In this document: piece after piece, positions 1 through 8,100 of the stretch
Position numbering within the stretch: the first letter of the stretch is position 1
How the letters are laid out: each line of letters begins with the position of its first letter
Origin: a virus
DNA: 33,413 bases
IMG/VR virus record: IMGVR_UViG_3300037963_005232
Location: 1-33,413 of that record
Direction: 5' to 3' (one strand)
The notes under the pieces: model-generated
What the model was told of the DNA's origin: nothing
What the model saw: only the letters and a program-made list of their open reading frames with translations
Databases searched by the model: none
Program-made: the position numbers and the translations under genes

Positions 1-345
1 GGTGTCGCGGCAGCGCGGGGGGTGCGAGACGCGGATCGCGCTCACGCGGTTGCGTGGGGTCGCTGTTGAGTTCACGGGAGATAAGCGGGACTTATGTATA
101 CGGCGGTATCGCGTAGCGGGCGCGTATCACTTCTGTCGCGGGCGCGTGCCGCGTCGCTCACTCAGGTCTCCGAGCGCACACGAGCGAACGAATCGCGGAG
201 CGCGTTCGCAGTGCGCGTTGGATCGCGTCTCATCGCGTCGCTCTCTCACGTCACTCGCGCTACTCCTGTTACCCCAGCGAAACGCGAGCTCGGCGACTTC
301 GCGTAGCGAATCGCGCTCGCTGAGCGGACGCAGCGTCACAGGTAA
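1..345. other. GC-rich, CpG-dense structured non-coding block
   Basis: No convincing gene is seen here. Open frames exist on both strands but translate to Arg/Ser-rich strings unlike every other protein in the window. The DNA is dense in short self-complementary words built on TCGCG/CGCGA. The word TCGCGTAGCG occurs twice (109-118 and 299-308), ATCGCGCT occurs twice (35-42 and 310-317), and GCGAACG (184-190) is the exact inverted partner of CGTTCGC (203-209). Composition changes abruptly near 346-380, with an eight-T run at 360-367. A replication or packaging site, a structured RNA, or acquired DNA are all possible; the sequence does not decide. Confidence 0.5.
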
Positions 346-432
346 ACCCCGAGCCAATCTTTTTTTTGTTTGACCGGTAGTCGAACTTGCGAGGGGTGTT
401 TGATGTATTGGGCGCGGCGCAACATTTTTCAG

Positions 433-579
433 AACTTTCCCGCGAGGGCCAATCTCTAGGAAAAAGGTTTCCCCAGGACACGTTTTCCATTTTTTTCGAC
501 CTTGATTTTGACTCCCTATTCAAATGTGTTAAAAATTTTCCAAAAAATTCTTTTGCGGTACTCTCCCGCGAGGCCCAAT
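433..579. repeat. Pair of direct repeats, core CCCGCGAGG..CCAAT
   Basis: Copy one lies at 433-455 and copy two at about 559-581. Both read CT(T/C)TCCCGCGAGG followed by GCCAAT or CCCAAT, so they differ at only a few positions over about 19 bases. They are about 126 bp apart and flank the promoter-like sequence at 508-535. The spacing and GC-rich core within an A/T-rich leader suggest protein-binding sites or an origin iteron pair, but two copies are few. Confidence 0.5.
508..535 (+). promoter_or_regulatory. Possible sigma70-type promoter
   Basis: TTGACT (508-513) is followed after 16 bases by TAAAAA (530-535), close to bacterial -35 and -10 boxes. It lies about 110 bp upstream of the start at 645 and between two direct repeat copies. 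In A/T-rich DNA such matches also arise by chance. Confidence 0.3.
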
Positions 580-616
580 TTGCCGGAATTGAGGTAATTC
601 AATCTCAATAGACTGG

Positions 617-633
617 TCTTACGAGATGTAAGA
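617..633 (+). promoter_or_regulatory. Small hairpin just before the first large gene
   Basis: TCTTAC (617-622) and GTAAGA (628-633) are perfect inverted partners around a 5-base loop. The hairpin ends 11 bases before the ATG at 645, so in the mRNA it would sit next to the ribosome-binding region. It has no T-run and is not a terminator. Confidence 0.35.
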
Positions 634-644
634 TTTAGCAGGCA

Positions 645-2789
645 ATGGTTGTCGCAATCGGCGGGTTTCGCGACATGGGCGACCCCAATGACCCACGTCG
701 ACGTCGTGGTGCAGCACCGCAAGCAGCAAATATTCCAGGACTGCCGCAAGGTGACCGCGAGATCATGCGGCGCGAAGGTGACAGCATGGTCTACTACAGC
801 CCCGAAGCAGGGTTGTCGATTGAAGCTTCACGCCGAGCAAGAGGTCGTGATCCCGGCAAGCAACGTATAAGAGATAAGCAAATCACTGATGAACTCGACA
901 GGATGGCAATGGCTGAGGCTGTCGCCTCTAGTGATCCAGAAATTGCCCGTCGCTTCTTTAGCGATCAACTCGGACAAGGCGAATTAGACGTCAATTTGAC
1001 GTCGAGGGCGGCTGAATTAGCAGCAGTTATGCCTGAAATCGGCCCAAGGGGGGCGCTAAAGATTGCTGCTGCAGAGTTCGAGGCAGGGTCACCGGTAACC
1101 AGGCGCTCGCCAAGGGAGGTAAATCGACGTATTTCGCAGGAAATGGTCGACAAAATTGGCGAAATGACAGAAATGAGGGAGTTATTGCCAGAAATCAATC
1201 GCTTAGAGCGTGAAGCAGCGACTGAAGCTTCCCTTATGGGCAAAGACGCGGCACAGACAATGGAGCCGGGGCAATACAAAACCCTCCTTAGGGCTCTGAA
1301 ACGCCGAGATGAGGCCGCCAGAAGGGTAGATAGCCGGGTTGGCGCAGTTCTATCAGACACAACCCCAGCAGAAAACGCAGCAATATCGCAGGAAATCGGT
1401 GCTCGTGGTCGGATGGGCAAAAAGAACAATCCATATGCGCAGCAGCGAGCGCAAAAACCGGTCGAAGAGGCCTATGAAGTACCTGTTCTGGTGGCTCCTG
1501 TCATAGGAGAGAGGCAAGGCACTCCTCAATCACCAATTCTCTGGAATAAGGACGCTCGAAAGTTACCGTATTTCGATACCAGAAAGGTTCAAGTTGCCAA
1601 GTTGAACCCTCAAATGATTGTTCCAGTTGAGGTCGCTAGCGCGCTGGGACTCACCAACATGGTTGAGGAGCCGAACGAACGCGACTTGCAAGGCGTAAAC
1701 GTGCCCGCCACAGAGCGAACTTATATCGCTGGAGCCGGTAGAGGCGAACCGACAAGTTTCGTGCCTGGCTTTACCGATCGCGACGATCCGGCCTCGAACT
1801 ACACGCCAGCAGATATCACGCTAAGTCAAGCGGTCCAGCAAATTGAGTTTGAAGGTAGGCCGAAAATCACGACCATGCGCTACGGCGAAGACGTCAGAGA
1901 GGATAGCCAAGGCCGACTATTTACTGGTAATGGGGTTCAGGTTTTCCCGATGCAAAACCAGCCAGCTGGCTTTGCCGAAAAAGGTTTAATCGAGGTTCGC
2001 GTTGGCAGCCCCAACATGCTGTCTAACGAGGCCATGAATCGTTTAGCGCAACTGTTTTCAGGAATGCCTGGAATGGAGGGCTATCAGGTTCTGATGACCA
2101 ACCCCTTGGAAGATCCGACGATCAACCAAGCTCAGAATCGTTTGCTCCAGATGGCGATCGACGCGGAAATCCTGGCCGGAGCGAGCAAGTCAGACACCGG
2201 GGATATGGGAGCAGATCCGACCCGCAAACCCACTTATCAAATGATCCGGGCTTTGAAGGCAGGTAAGGGGCTGCCTCCTACAGACCAAGAGCTTGGCAAT
2301 GTAGACATCTTGAGTCGATTGACCGGTGACGACTACAACGAAGCCATTACTGGAATTCTCCGATCTAGCGATATCAACCCTGCTGTCAAAGAACTAAGAA
2401 CTAAATACCGGCAACTTGAAGGCGAAGGAGTCAACCCCAAACACTTCGATAGATACGCCAAGGCCTTGGGTCAAAGGGAGCGAGTTCCGACTGAGCGAGA
2501 GCGCGAGGAGATGGAAGCCGTGAGAGAGCAGTATCGAGCATTGCCCGACTTTGCAAATCAAGAGGAGCTCGACGCCCTGACAGGTCTACGACATACCAGG
2601 CAAGACCGAGCCGTTGACTTTGCGGCTATACGACAAGCCACTATTCAAGCAGCATCAAATATTCCGCAAGCAGCGGTCGCGAATTCCGTTGATCAGTCTC
2701 AGCTGAACGCTCCTGCGAGCCCGGTCAACAAGTTTGTCGAAGAGCGGAAGCAGCAAATCATCAACAAGTTCCGAGGAATCAACCGATGA
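645..2789 (+). CDS. Large virion-associated protein of unknown function (714 aa)
   Basis: I do not recognise a family. The protein is soluble, rich in charged residues and Ala/Gln/Arg, with long predicted helical stretches (about residues 70-250 and 590-714) and no membrane segment or signal peptide. The middle (about 280-480) is richer in Val/Pro/Gly and may be a beta-containing domain. It opens a run of closely spaced genes that continues to the terminase, so an internal virion or ejected protein is the likeliest role; this is inference from position and composition. The start is uncertain: ATG 645 follows AGCAGG only two bases upstream, and in-frame ATG 675 has no clear Shine-Dalgarno. The stop overlaps the next start by four bases. 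Confidence 0.8.
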   Translation: MVVAIGGFRDMGDPNDPRRRRGAAPQAANIPGLPQGDREIMRREGDSMVYYSPEAGLSIEASRRARGRDPGKQRIRDKQITDELDRMAMAEAVASSDPEIARRFFSDQLGQGELDVNLTSRAAELAAVMPEIGPRGALKIAAAEFEAGSPVTRRSPREVNRRISQEMVDKIGEMTEMRELLPEINRLEREAATEASLMGKDAAQTMEPGQYKTLLRALKRRDEAARRVDSRVGAVLSDTTPAENAAISQEIGARGRMGKKNNPYAQQRAQKPVEEAYEVPVLVAPVIGERQGTPQSPILWNKDARKLPYFDTRKVQVAKLNPQMIVPVEVASALGLTNMVEEPNERDLQGVNVPATERTYIAGAGRGEPTSFVPGFTDRDDPASNYTPADITLSQAVQQIEFEGRPKITTMRYGEDVREDSQGRLFTGNGVQVFPMQNQPAGFAEKGLIEVRVGSPNMLSNEAMNRLAQLFSGMPGMEGYQVLMTNPLEDPTINQAQNRLLQMAIDAEILAGASKSDTGDMGADPTRKPTYQMIRALKAGKGLPPTDQELGNVDILSRLTGDDYNEAITGILRSSDINPAVKELRTKYRQLEGEGVNPKHFDRYAKALGQRERVPTEREREEMEAVREQYRALPDFANQEELDALTGLRHTRQDRAVDFAAIRQATIQAASNIPQAAVANSVDQSQLNAPASPVNKFVEERKQQIINKFRGINR

Positions 2790-3022
2790 GCAAGAAAAGA
2801 GAGAAGGCCAAAGGCCTCGCCCAAGCATTCAAGAAGATGAGCAAGCCCGCCAGCAAAGGCGGAACTGGCGGTACTTTTACTGCTGCTGCAACTAAGGCAG
2901 GCTATGGCGATTCGCCAGAAGAGCGTAAAAAGTTCGCCAATGAAGTGCTTGCCAATAAAGATGACTATTCAGACAAAATGGTCAAGAAGGCGAACTTCTA
3001 CAAAAACATAATCTCGAAATAG
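2786..3022 (+). CDS. Small Lys-rich protein of unknown function (78 aa)
   Basis: A short, strongly basic protein: the first 25 residues hold many Lys and Arg, followed by a Gly/Thr patch (GGTGGTFTAAA) and a charged, helical C-terminus with further lysines. No family is recognised. Its ATG overlaps the stop of the 714-aa gene in an ATGA arrangement, so translation is probably coupled. The basic character would suit DNA or RNA binding inside the capsid, but nothing proves this. Confidence 0.75.
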   Translation: MSKKREKAKGLAQAFKKMSKPASKGGTGGTFTAAATKAGYGDSPEERKKFANEVLANKDDYSDKMVKKANFYKNIISK

Positions 3023-3058
3023 CAATAGCTAATATTGATGTAATTAGCGGATAGTCGT

Positions 3059-3424
3059 GTGGCGGCGAGTTCTTGGAGAACTTGGCAGGATCGAACTCCT
3101 GGCTTCAAGATCATGGATCGAGGTGCGGACTCATTGGCTCGTGTGCTTGACATGGCCATTCAGAGTAAAAGTGATCGCGAAGAAACATCTGCTGGAGCAT
3201 TTGGTTATGAAGAGGGGTCGCCTCAGAAGGCAAAGTCACGGCGATTCGGTGGCGATGTCTTTCTGACCGAAGGCGAATTCGGATCGATTACGAATGATCG
3301 GAATAACAAGCCAGCTCAGGACTCATTAATGATGTGGGCAGGACAGTGGTCCAGTGGTCCATTCGGGTTGGGTGTTCCAGGAGCCCCGCCATCTGAAGGC
3401 GAACAACCACCTATGAACGCTTAA
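3059..3424 (+). CDS. Small protein of unknown function (121 aa)
   Basis: The N-terminal part (about 1-45) is a predicted amphipathic helix with the words TPGFKIMDRGADSL and RVLDMAIQ. The C-terminus is Gly/Pro/Ser-rich and probably disordered. No known domain is visible. The start is uncertain: GTG 3059 has no good Shine-Dalgarno, and ATG 3113 in the same frame would give 103 aa. It lies 36 bp after the previous gene and only two bases before the next ATG, consistent with one transcript. Function unknown; probably a virion component by context. Confidence 0.6.
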   Translation: MAASSWRTWQDRTPGFKIMDRGADSLARVLDMAIQSKSDREETSAGAFGYEEGSPQKAKSRRFGGDVFLTEGEFGSITNDRNNKPAQDSLMMWAGQWSSGPFGLGVPGAPPSEGEQPPMNA

Positions 3425-3426
3425 AA

Positions 3427-3972
3427 ATGGTAATGCGGTTTGCGGGAACACAGCTTGCGGGAAAACTTCTCCCAGCACTAAAACAAATCCTGGTTCCAAC
3501 CAACGAAGCGGGCAAAATCGCTTACGGGCAGCTGGCGGCTCGTTATGCGCCTGATGTGTTGTATTCAGGCTTGAGCGCCACAATGCTTCCGCAGGGAGCT
3601 ACCGGACTAGAACGCGCAGGTGTCGCGGCTGAAGATCTTGGCATTGGCCTAACTGCATCCGTCCTCGGCCAGGTCCTGGGCGGTACTGCCGCAAACAAAC
3701 TGCGATTTGCTAAGAAACCGCTTGGGCCAGAGGGTAAAGCGATGGCTGCAACCTTGGGCGACGTGATGGTCGGCGCACCAGTAAACATGTTTGCGCCCCG
3801 CCCAGTGTTCGAGGGCGCTTTGAATCGAATCACTGAGGATCAGTACAAAAAAGCCCAGGAACAAGAAGCGGCTCAAGCCCAGGCCATGCAGCAGATGTCT
3901 GAAGGCCAGGCTCAGCAAGAGTTGATTGCATTACTGCTTAGCGCAGGTGCTACGGGAGGAAAGCTTCTCTAA
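3427..3972 (+). CDS. Ala/Gly-rich putative inner virion protein (181 aa)
   Basis: No family is recognised by name. About residues 40-95 contain two hydrophobic Gly/Ala-rich helices separated by a short polar loop (GLERAGVAAED, about 60-70), a pattern shared with the genes at 6206 and 9185. The C-terminal third (about 137-168) is a Gln/Ala/Glu-rich helix likely to form a coiled coil. Such alternation of membrane-active and soluble helices is common in phage ejection proteins, so that role is proposed as inference. The start is ATG 3427 or ATG 3433; neither has a Shine-Dalgarno. The stop overlaps the next ATG by one base (TAATG). Confidence 0.75.
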   Translation: MVMRFAGTQLAGKLLPALKQILVPTNEAGKIAYGQLAARYAPDVLYSGLSATMLPQGATGLERAGVAAEDLGIGLTASVLGQVLGGTAANKLRFAKKPLGPEGKAMAATLGDVMVGAPVNMFAPRPVFEGALNRITEDQYKKAQEQEAAQAQAMQQMSEGQAQQELIALLLSAGATGGKLL

Positions 3973-5324
3973 TGGCTCAATTACCCGACAATCCGACTCT
4001 CGAAGAACTAGGAAAAATATTTACGCAAGCCTTCAAAGCATCTGGCAAGAGCTACGAAGACTTTCAGCAGCAAAAATATAATTATCAAGCTGATAGGCCT
4101 CCAGTTGCACAGATGTTCGCGGCATCGCCGGTTGCTGCTGTAACCAGGCAAATTCTCCCGGAGAAGGCCGGGGATACCAAGCTAGGCAAGCTCATTGCCG
4201 ATCTCGTGCCCGAGAGGTACAGGAAAAAAGTCGAGGGTATTGGCTTAGGCGGCTATCCAGCCGAGGCGTTGGCTGAGTTTTCTGCGGAGCGTGCTAAAGA
4301 CCCAGAGCTGCGAGAGAGATCGGTTGAAGTCGGCAAAATTCCACTAGGACCTGATGGCTTTGAAGCCCCAGCAGGCGCAGGTAATTACCGAGCAAAAGCG
4401 GCTCAAGCAGCAGGTGTTGTCGCAGCGGATTTAGCCAGCGACGGCATGCGCAATATCTGGTGGTTCCTGAACGCGCCTCAAGCCATTGCCCAGGTGGCAA
4501 TGTTCCAGGGGATCAACGAGGCAACGAAAAGGCAGCAGGAAGAAGCACCAGTGGGACTGGGCCAGGCCAAATTCAGGGGGCAGGCGCCGGTCATCAGGAA
4601 TAGAAACCTGCGCATGGCAGCAGCGGCACCTGCCTGGATTGCAGCATCGATGGGCGTCGGAAACTTCATGCGACAGCCTGGATATAAAGCAGTGCTGCCA
4701 AGCGAAGACGATCCAACGCAAACCTCGAATCCAGCAGGGGAACTGGCAAGTCGGTACTTCCTGGGACGATCTGGAGCATTGCTCCCTTACGACGAGTTCC
4801 GAAAGGAACGGCCTGATGTGAGCCGACAGGAGTACAACGCCTACAAGAATTACCTGTTCTCCGGCATGTCACCACTGAAGGCAACGATCGAGGGGCCTCA
4901 AGGACCAGAGGTCACATTCATGGGTAAGAGCATCCCCTTGGCGACCGGTCTCCTGCCGATGGCCGCAGCCGTTGTTGGCGCTCGGCGTGGAGTGAAGCGT
5001 GGCATGACCAAGGTCGCGTCGAAAAGATTAAACAAAGAGCAAGGCTCTGGCAGCTACAAGGATGAATTAAATCAGAGCCAAACGATCAAGGCAATGGAAG
5101 AAGACCGCAGAAATAACCCCGACTCAGTCATCTCAGATGCAGAACTGGCAAAGGAGAAAAAGCTTTTGCGGGACATGATTGATAACAATGAAAACACTGT
5201 TGCCAAATCAATCATTGCCAACACCAGCGCTTATACAGGTGGAGCTGCGCTGTCTGGATACGTTTTAGAATCGCTAAGACGGGCTCTGAAGGGGCGCGCT
5301 CCAGCAACTGAAGAAGAGCCGTAA
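3972..5324 (+). CDS. Putative inner virion/ejection protein with hydrophobic helices (450 aa)
   Basis: No known domain is recognised. Hydrophobic stretches occur near residues 140-185 (Ala-rich, with IWWFLNAPQ), 215-235 (Ala/Trp-rich) and 325-345 (LATGLLPMAAAVVGA). The last of these is followed by the very basic ARRGVKRGMTKVASKR, then a charged helical region, and another Ala/Gly helix near 415-435. Membrane-active segments scattered through a large soluble protein, with no signal peptide, fit a protein that enters the host envelope during DNA delivery; this is inference. It is translationally coupled to the gene before it (TAATG) and ends three bases before the next ATG. Confidence 0.8.
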   Translation: MAQLPDNPTLEELGKIFTQAFKASGKSYEDFQQQKYNYQADRPPVAQMFAASPVAAVTRQILPEKAGDTKLGKLIADLVPERYRKKVEGIGLGGYPAEALAEFSAERAKDPELRERSVEVGKIPLGPDGFEAPAGAGNYRAKAAQAAGVVAADLASDGMRNIWWFLNAPQAIAQVAMFQGINEATKRQQEEAPVGLGQAKFRGQAPVIRNRNLRMAAAAPAWIAASMGVGNFMRQPGYKAVLPSEDDPTQTSNPAGELASRYFLGRSGALLPYDEFRKERPDVSRQEYNAYKNYLFSGMSPLKATIEGPQGPEVTFMGKSIPLATGLLPMAAAVVGARRGVKRGMTKVASKRLNKEQGSGSYKDELNQSQTIKAMEEDRRNNPDSVISDAELAKEKKLLRDMIDNNENTVAKSIIANTSAYTGGAALSGYVLESLRRALKGRAPATEEEP

Positions 5325-5327
5325 GAA

Positions 5328-5690
5328 ATGTCATTCGGAACGACACAAGGACAAAACCTGCTTGGTGGGCTTTCGGCTGCTAATTACGGAGGTGATTCAA
5401 GGCTGGGCGAAGCCTATTTACGGGGCAGAACTTATCTCGAAAATGCGCGAGCAAATATAGAGATGGAAGAGGCAGGGCTGAAGGCTCGCCAGGGTGGTCA
5501 AGAGAAATCAGGACCAGATTTCTTGGGCCTAGGTCTTGACCTCTTGGGCGGCATCGGAAGAAGCATCTTAAGGAGCGGAGGCGGAAGTGGGAGTGGCGGT
5601 TACGGCGATTTTGCTAAAGCACCTAAGGGGCTTGATACGAGCAACTACACCGGCTTCTTTGAACCAGGCTCATTCACATTCTTTAATTAG
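5328..5690 (+). CDS. Gly-rich small protein of unknown function (120 aa)
   Basis: The N-terminal half has Ala/Arg/Glu helices (about 20-60). The middle (about 63-80) is an amphipathic Leu/Gly segment (FLGLGLDLLGGIGRSI), followed by a Gly/Ser linker and a C-terminus ending in FTFFN. It resembles the next protein in architecture: a helical part joined to a Gly-rich hydrophobic part. No family is recognised. It sits in the tight run of small genes upstream of the terminase. Confidence that it is a gene is good; function is unknown. Confidence 0.7.
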   Translation: MSFGTTQGQNLLGGLSAANYGGDSRLGEAYLRGRTYLENARANIEMEEAGLKARQGGQEKSGPDFLGLGLDLLGGIGRSILRSGGGSGSGGYGDFAKAPKGLDTSNYTGFFEPGSFTFFN

Positions 5691-5694
5691 ATAA

Positions 5695-6153
5695 ATGCCA
5701 TTCAGAATGGATCCGCTTGATTACTTCTACGCCTCTAGCGGCCTTGATAAAAAAGAGCGTAACGGAGGAACCTTTTTCCAGGAGAGTTCTTTTACGTCGC
5801 CAACTGAGGATATGTTTGGCGCGGCTCGAAACTATAGAGCCACTATTGGAAAGCCAATGGATTTTGGCAGCAATGACTTTTCGATGAGCACAAGCGCCAG
5901 AGACTCCATTCTTGGGTCAATGGGAGCGCAGCAAGCCGCCGAAATTGGAGCTGCTACAGGCGCACTAGGAGCAATCGCTGGGCGCAAAGCCGCAAAAGAA
6001 AGAGCAGAAATGTACGAGAAAATGGCAAAGAGGAGTCAACCCAAAAAGTCGGGCAGCGGCGGCATATTCAGCAAAGTCCTGGGAACCGCTGCGTCCTTTA
6101 TTCCGGGCGTTGGGCCAGCTGTTGGCGGAATTATTAGTGGCTTAGGTTTTTGA
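5695..6153 (+). CDS. Small protein with glycine-zipper-like C-terminus (152 aa)
   Basis: Residues about 85-105 form an Ala/Gly helix and 106-120 a basic charged helix (KAAKERAEMYEKMAKR). The last 30 residues carry spaced glycines and small residues (FIPGVGPAVGGIISGLGF) typical of glycine-zipper membrane segments. No enzyme motif is visible. Glycine-zipper tails of this kind can insert into membranes, so a role in DNA delivery through the host envelope is plausible but unproven. It starts four bases after the previous stop. A 52-bp gap with a possible promoter-like word follows, the largest gap in this gene run. Confidence 0.72.
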   Translation: MPFRMDPLDYFYASSGLDKKERNGGTFFQESSFTSPTEDMFGAARNYRATIGKPMDFGSNDFSMSTSARDSILGSMGAQQAAEIGAATGALGAIAGRKAAKERAEMYEKMAKRSQPKKSGSGGIFSKVLGTAASFIPGVGPAVGGIISGLGF

Positions 6154-6166
6154 ATATTTGAACTCT

Positions 6167-6172
6167 TAGAAT
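6167..6172 (+). promoter_or_regulatory. TAGAAT word upstream of a gene (candidate -10)
   Basis: TAGAAT at 6167-6172 differs by one base from TATAAT and lies 33 bp before the ATG at 6206 in the only sizeable gap of this gene run. The same word precedes the genes at 11331, 23267 and 28896. No convincing -35 box is present, so this is a weak call. Confidence 0.25.
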
Positions 6173-6205
6173 AAATTCAAAGGTTTTGTTGTAGTCAGGA
6201 AAAAC

Positions 6206-6949
6206 ATGCAAAGCGTTCCCAGGCGCGTTCGCGGACCCCTCCCTAGCAATACCTTCACCAGGAAGGCCGCTGCCGATGATCCGGGCATGCTCGAATCATT
6301 AATGGCCTCGATAGGTGGCTACGACCGAAAGCAGATGGGTAAAGCCTTCATGTCTGGCAAGGCAGGAAGCCCAGGCTTTATGAATAGGGCAGCTGCCTTT
6401 GCTGGAAGAAACAAGGTGCCTCTAGCGGGCGCGGCTCTGCTGGCATCTGCATTGGGCGCGGCGGGTGAATTCGATGGAGAAGGATTAGGCACCGACACTT
6501 CGCAAGCGACCGGGCGCTTCCTCGCTGACCTTGCGACTACTGGCGGCTTGGCAGCCCTTGGCACTGTTATCGCTCCCGGCGTTGGCACAGTCGCTCTTCC
6601 TCTAGTCGCATCCATGCTGGGCGTGCAGAGTGGCGCTGGACAGGCAGGCGCAAACATCGGTGAAGGTATTTATAACGCGATTACTGGCACTGAAGGGGAT
6701 AAGCAAAGAAAGGATTACGCCAAAAACGAGAGATTGAAAACACAATTAGCGATGGAACGGTTGAGTCAGGTGCTTCCGTTGCAGGAGAAGTTTGCAGAGA
6801 TGGCTGATGCCCGTGCCATTAACATGGCGCGCCAGAACATGATTAATCAGCGCGATTACAACTTCGGCAACACTCTGGATGCTGCAACACTACTTGGCCA
6901 GCAGAACTTCGCCAACCAGCTTCTGATGAATCAACAGACTCTGTACTGA
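6206..6949 (+). CDS. Putative inner virion protein with two Gly/Ala hydrophobic helices (247 aa)
   Basis: After a basic N-terminus, residues about 68-86 form one hydrophobic helix (LAGAALLASALGAAG). An acidic loop (about 87-100) and a longer Gly/Ala/Val helix pair (about 104-140, including VIAPGVGTVALPLVASML) follow. The C-terminal half is polar, with Gln/Asn-rich helices. The helix-acidic loop-helix pattern recurs at 3427 and 9185. The start is supported by AGGA six bases upstream. The stop overlaps the next ATG by one base (TGATG). The family is unknown; an ejection or pore-forming role is inferred from hydrophobicity and context only. Confidence 0.75.
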   Translation: MQSVPRRVRGPLPSNTFTRKAAADDPGMLESLMASIGGYDRKQMGKAFMSGKAGSPGFMNRAAAFAGRNKVPLAGAALLASALGAAGEFDGEGLGTDTSQATGRFLADLATTGGLAALGTVIAPGVGTVALPLVASMLGVQSGAGQAGANIGEGIYNAITGTEGDKQRKDYAKNERLKTQLAMERLSQVLPLQEKFAEMADARAINMARQNMINQRDYNFGNTLDAATLLGQQNFANQLLMNQQTLY

Positions 6950-7578
6950 TGGCATTCAATATTTACCGATCTGCCATAAGGCCAGACAACAGCGGAACCA
7001 TGGACTTCATGGACAATGTGGATTTCCGCAATGTCAAAAGCACTGCTGCAACAAACGCAATGCAGCAAGCTTTAATGGCAGATTTTGCGATGAGATCATC
7101 AATGGCCAAGCAGGCTTTGAATGAGATGGGTGCTACAACTCGCGATCAAATGCTTCTGGACTATTACACAGAGCGCGACGATAAAAACAGGGAGGCAAAC
7201 AAGAAGACAAACAAGACGGCAGCACTGCTGAGCCTGCTGGCTGGCGGCGGAATGAAGCTCCCTGACCTTGGTTCCAAGGGCCGAGATCCTCGGGCCGAGT
7301 TGATTGCTAACCAGAACTTCCAGATTGGCAATAAATCCAGGCAGGACAGTCAATCGTTGCTGGTTCCTGATCTCATGTATAAGGAAGCCCACAAGAGCCT
7401 TAACGCCGGTAGAGGGCCAAGCAGCTCAGGGCAAGTAAGCCTGCCAGCGAACCAGGTTCAGGTGCAGCAACCAGCTAAACTTGAGTCAGCCACAGTCGCT
7501 CCAAACACTGCAAGTGCGACAGCGCTGAACACATTTTTCCAGGACATGTACAAGCAGTTCTTGAGGGAGAAAAAATGA
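6949..7578 (+). CDS. Soluble virion-associated protein of unknown function (209 aa)
   Basis: A polar protein with a helical N-terminal half (about 25-85, Met/Ala/Gln-rich), a Lys/Asn-rich patch (REANKKTNKT near 82-91) and a short hydrophobic Leu/Gly stretch near 93-100. A Ser/Pro/Gln-rich, probably disordered region (about 145-190) precedes a final amphipathic helix ending FFQDMYKQFLREKK. No family is recognised. It is coupled at both ends: TGATG with the previous gene and ATGA with the next. Probably part of the same particle sub-assembly as its neighbours. Confidence 0.72.
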   Translation: MAFNIYRSAIRPDNSGTMDFMDNVDFRNVKSTAATNAMQQALMADFAMRSSMAKQALNEMGATTRDQMLLDYYTERDDKNREANKKTNKTAALLSLLAGGGMKLPDLGSKGRDPRAELIANQNFQIGNKSRQDSQSLLVPDLMYKEAHKSLNAGRGPSSSGQVSLPANQVQVQQPAKLESATVAPNTASATALNTFFQDMYKQFLREKK

Positions 7579-8096
7579 ACGATTTTTCTGAGTTTTTTAG
7601 TAATTACGTCCTGGCTGGCAAAGACGAAAAGGAGCAGAAAGAGCGCTTCAATCAGTCGATGGCACAGATCCAGGAAATGGCTGACGATGCCAGATCAAGG
7701 TCTCAGACCACGCCTGAGCAGCGGAGAATAAATCAGGACATTGAGATCGAGGGCGCCGAAAAGACACTCCCTCTGATCGAGCAGTTAAACACAAGCCTCC
7801 AGCGGACTGGAGTAGAAGATTTTAGCCAAAGGCAAGACGTTCGCAGTGACGCTCGCTCACGAGCTGAAAGTGAATACGTCGTCAATTCACTGAGACTGTC
7901 AGACCCTTTCCTGAAGGAATCGCAAGCCAGGCGCATACAAGACAGCGATACTTACAACAAGCTGATTGACAATCGTGCCAAAGATGATGCAGCAGCGCGG
8001 TCCCTTCAGGGTAAAGGGCTGGATCTATATGGCAGAGGCCAGGTCATGGACCTAGCCAGGAGCCTTGCGCTCGGAGCAGCAATTCTCTTCAGTTAG
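7575..8096 (+). CDS. Charged helical protein of unknown function (173 aa)
   Basis: Almost entirely predicted helix, rich in Glu, Arg, Gln, Asp and Ser, with coiled-coil character across about residues 15-140. The short C-terminus (MDLARSLALGAAILFS) is hydrophobic and could be a membrane anchor or packing helix. No family is recognised. Its ATG overlaps the previous stop in ATGA form, indicating coupling. Four bases separate its stop from the ATG of the following repeat protein. A structural role in the particle is likely from context. Confidence 0.72.
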   Translation: MNDFSEFFSNYVLAGKDEKEQKERFNQSMAQIQEMADDARSRSQTTPEQRRINQDIEIEGAEKTLPLIEQLNTSLQRTGVEDFSQRQDVRSDARSRAESEYVVNSLRLSDPFLKESQARRIQDSDTYNKLIDNRAKDDAAARSLQGKGLDLYGRGQVMDLARSLALGAAILFS

Positions 8097-8100
8097 AACT

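Larger units (their letters stand above)
346..644 (+). promoter_or_regulatory. A/T-rich leader upstream of the first large gene
   Basis: This gene-free stretch joins the GC-rich block to the first large gene. It begins with the eight-T run (360-367) and holds two copies of a near-identical repeat, a promoter-like sequence and a small hairpin close to the start codon, each listed separately. No open frame in it has believable protein composition. It probably drives or modulates transcription of the genes from 645 onward; that role is inferred from position. Confidence 0.4.

Noticed and set aside
318-367. CGCTG/CAGCG stem followed by eight T as a terminator
   Set aside because: More than 20 bases lie between stem and T-run, so the geometry is wrong for a rho-independent terminator.
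2-373. Open frame of 123 codons across the GC-rich block, plus facing minus-strand frames
   Set aside because: Arg/Ser-rich translation, no start signal, and no resemblance to other proteins here; long frames are expected by chance in GC-rich DNA lacking A/T-rich stops.
965-1429. Minus-strand frame of 154 codons inside the 714-aa gene
   Set aside because: It lies wholly within a longer gene with sound composition; its translation is Ser/Ala/Ile-rich like an antisense shadow.
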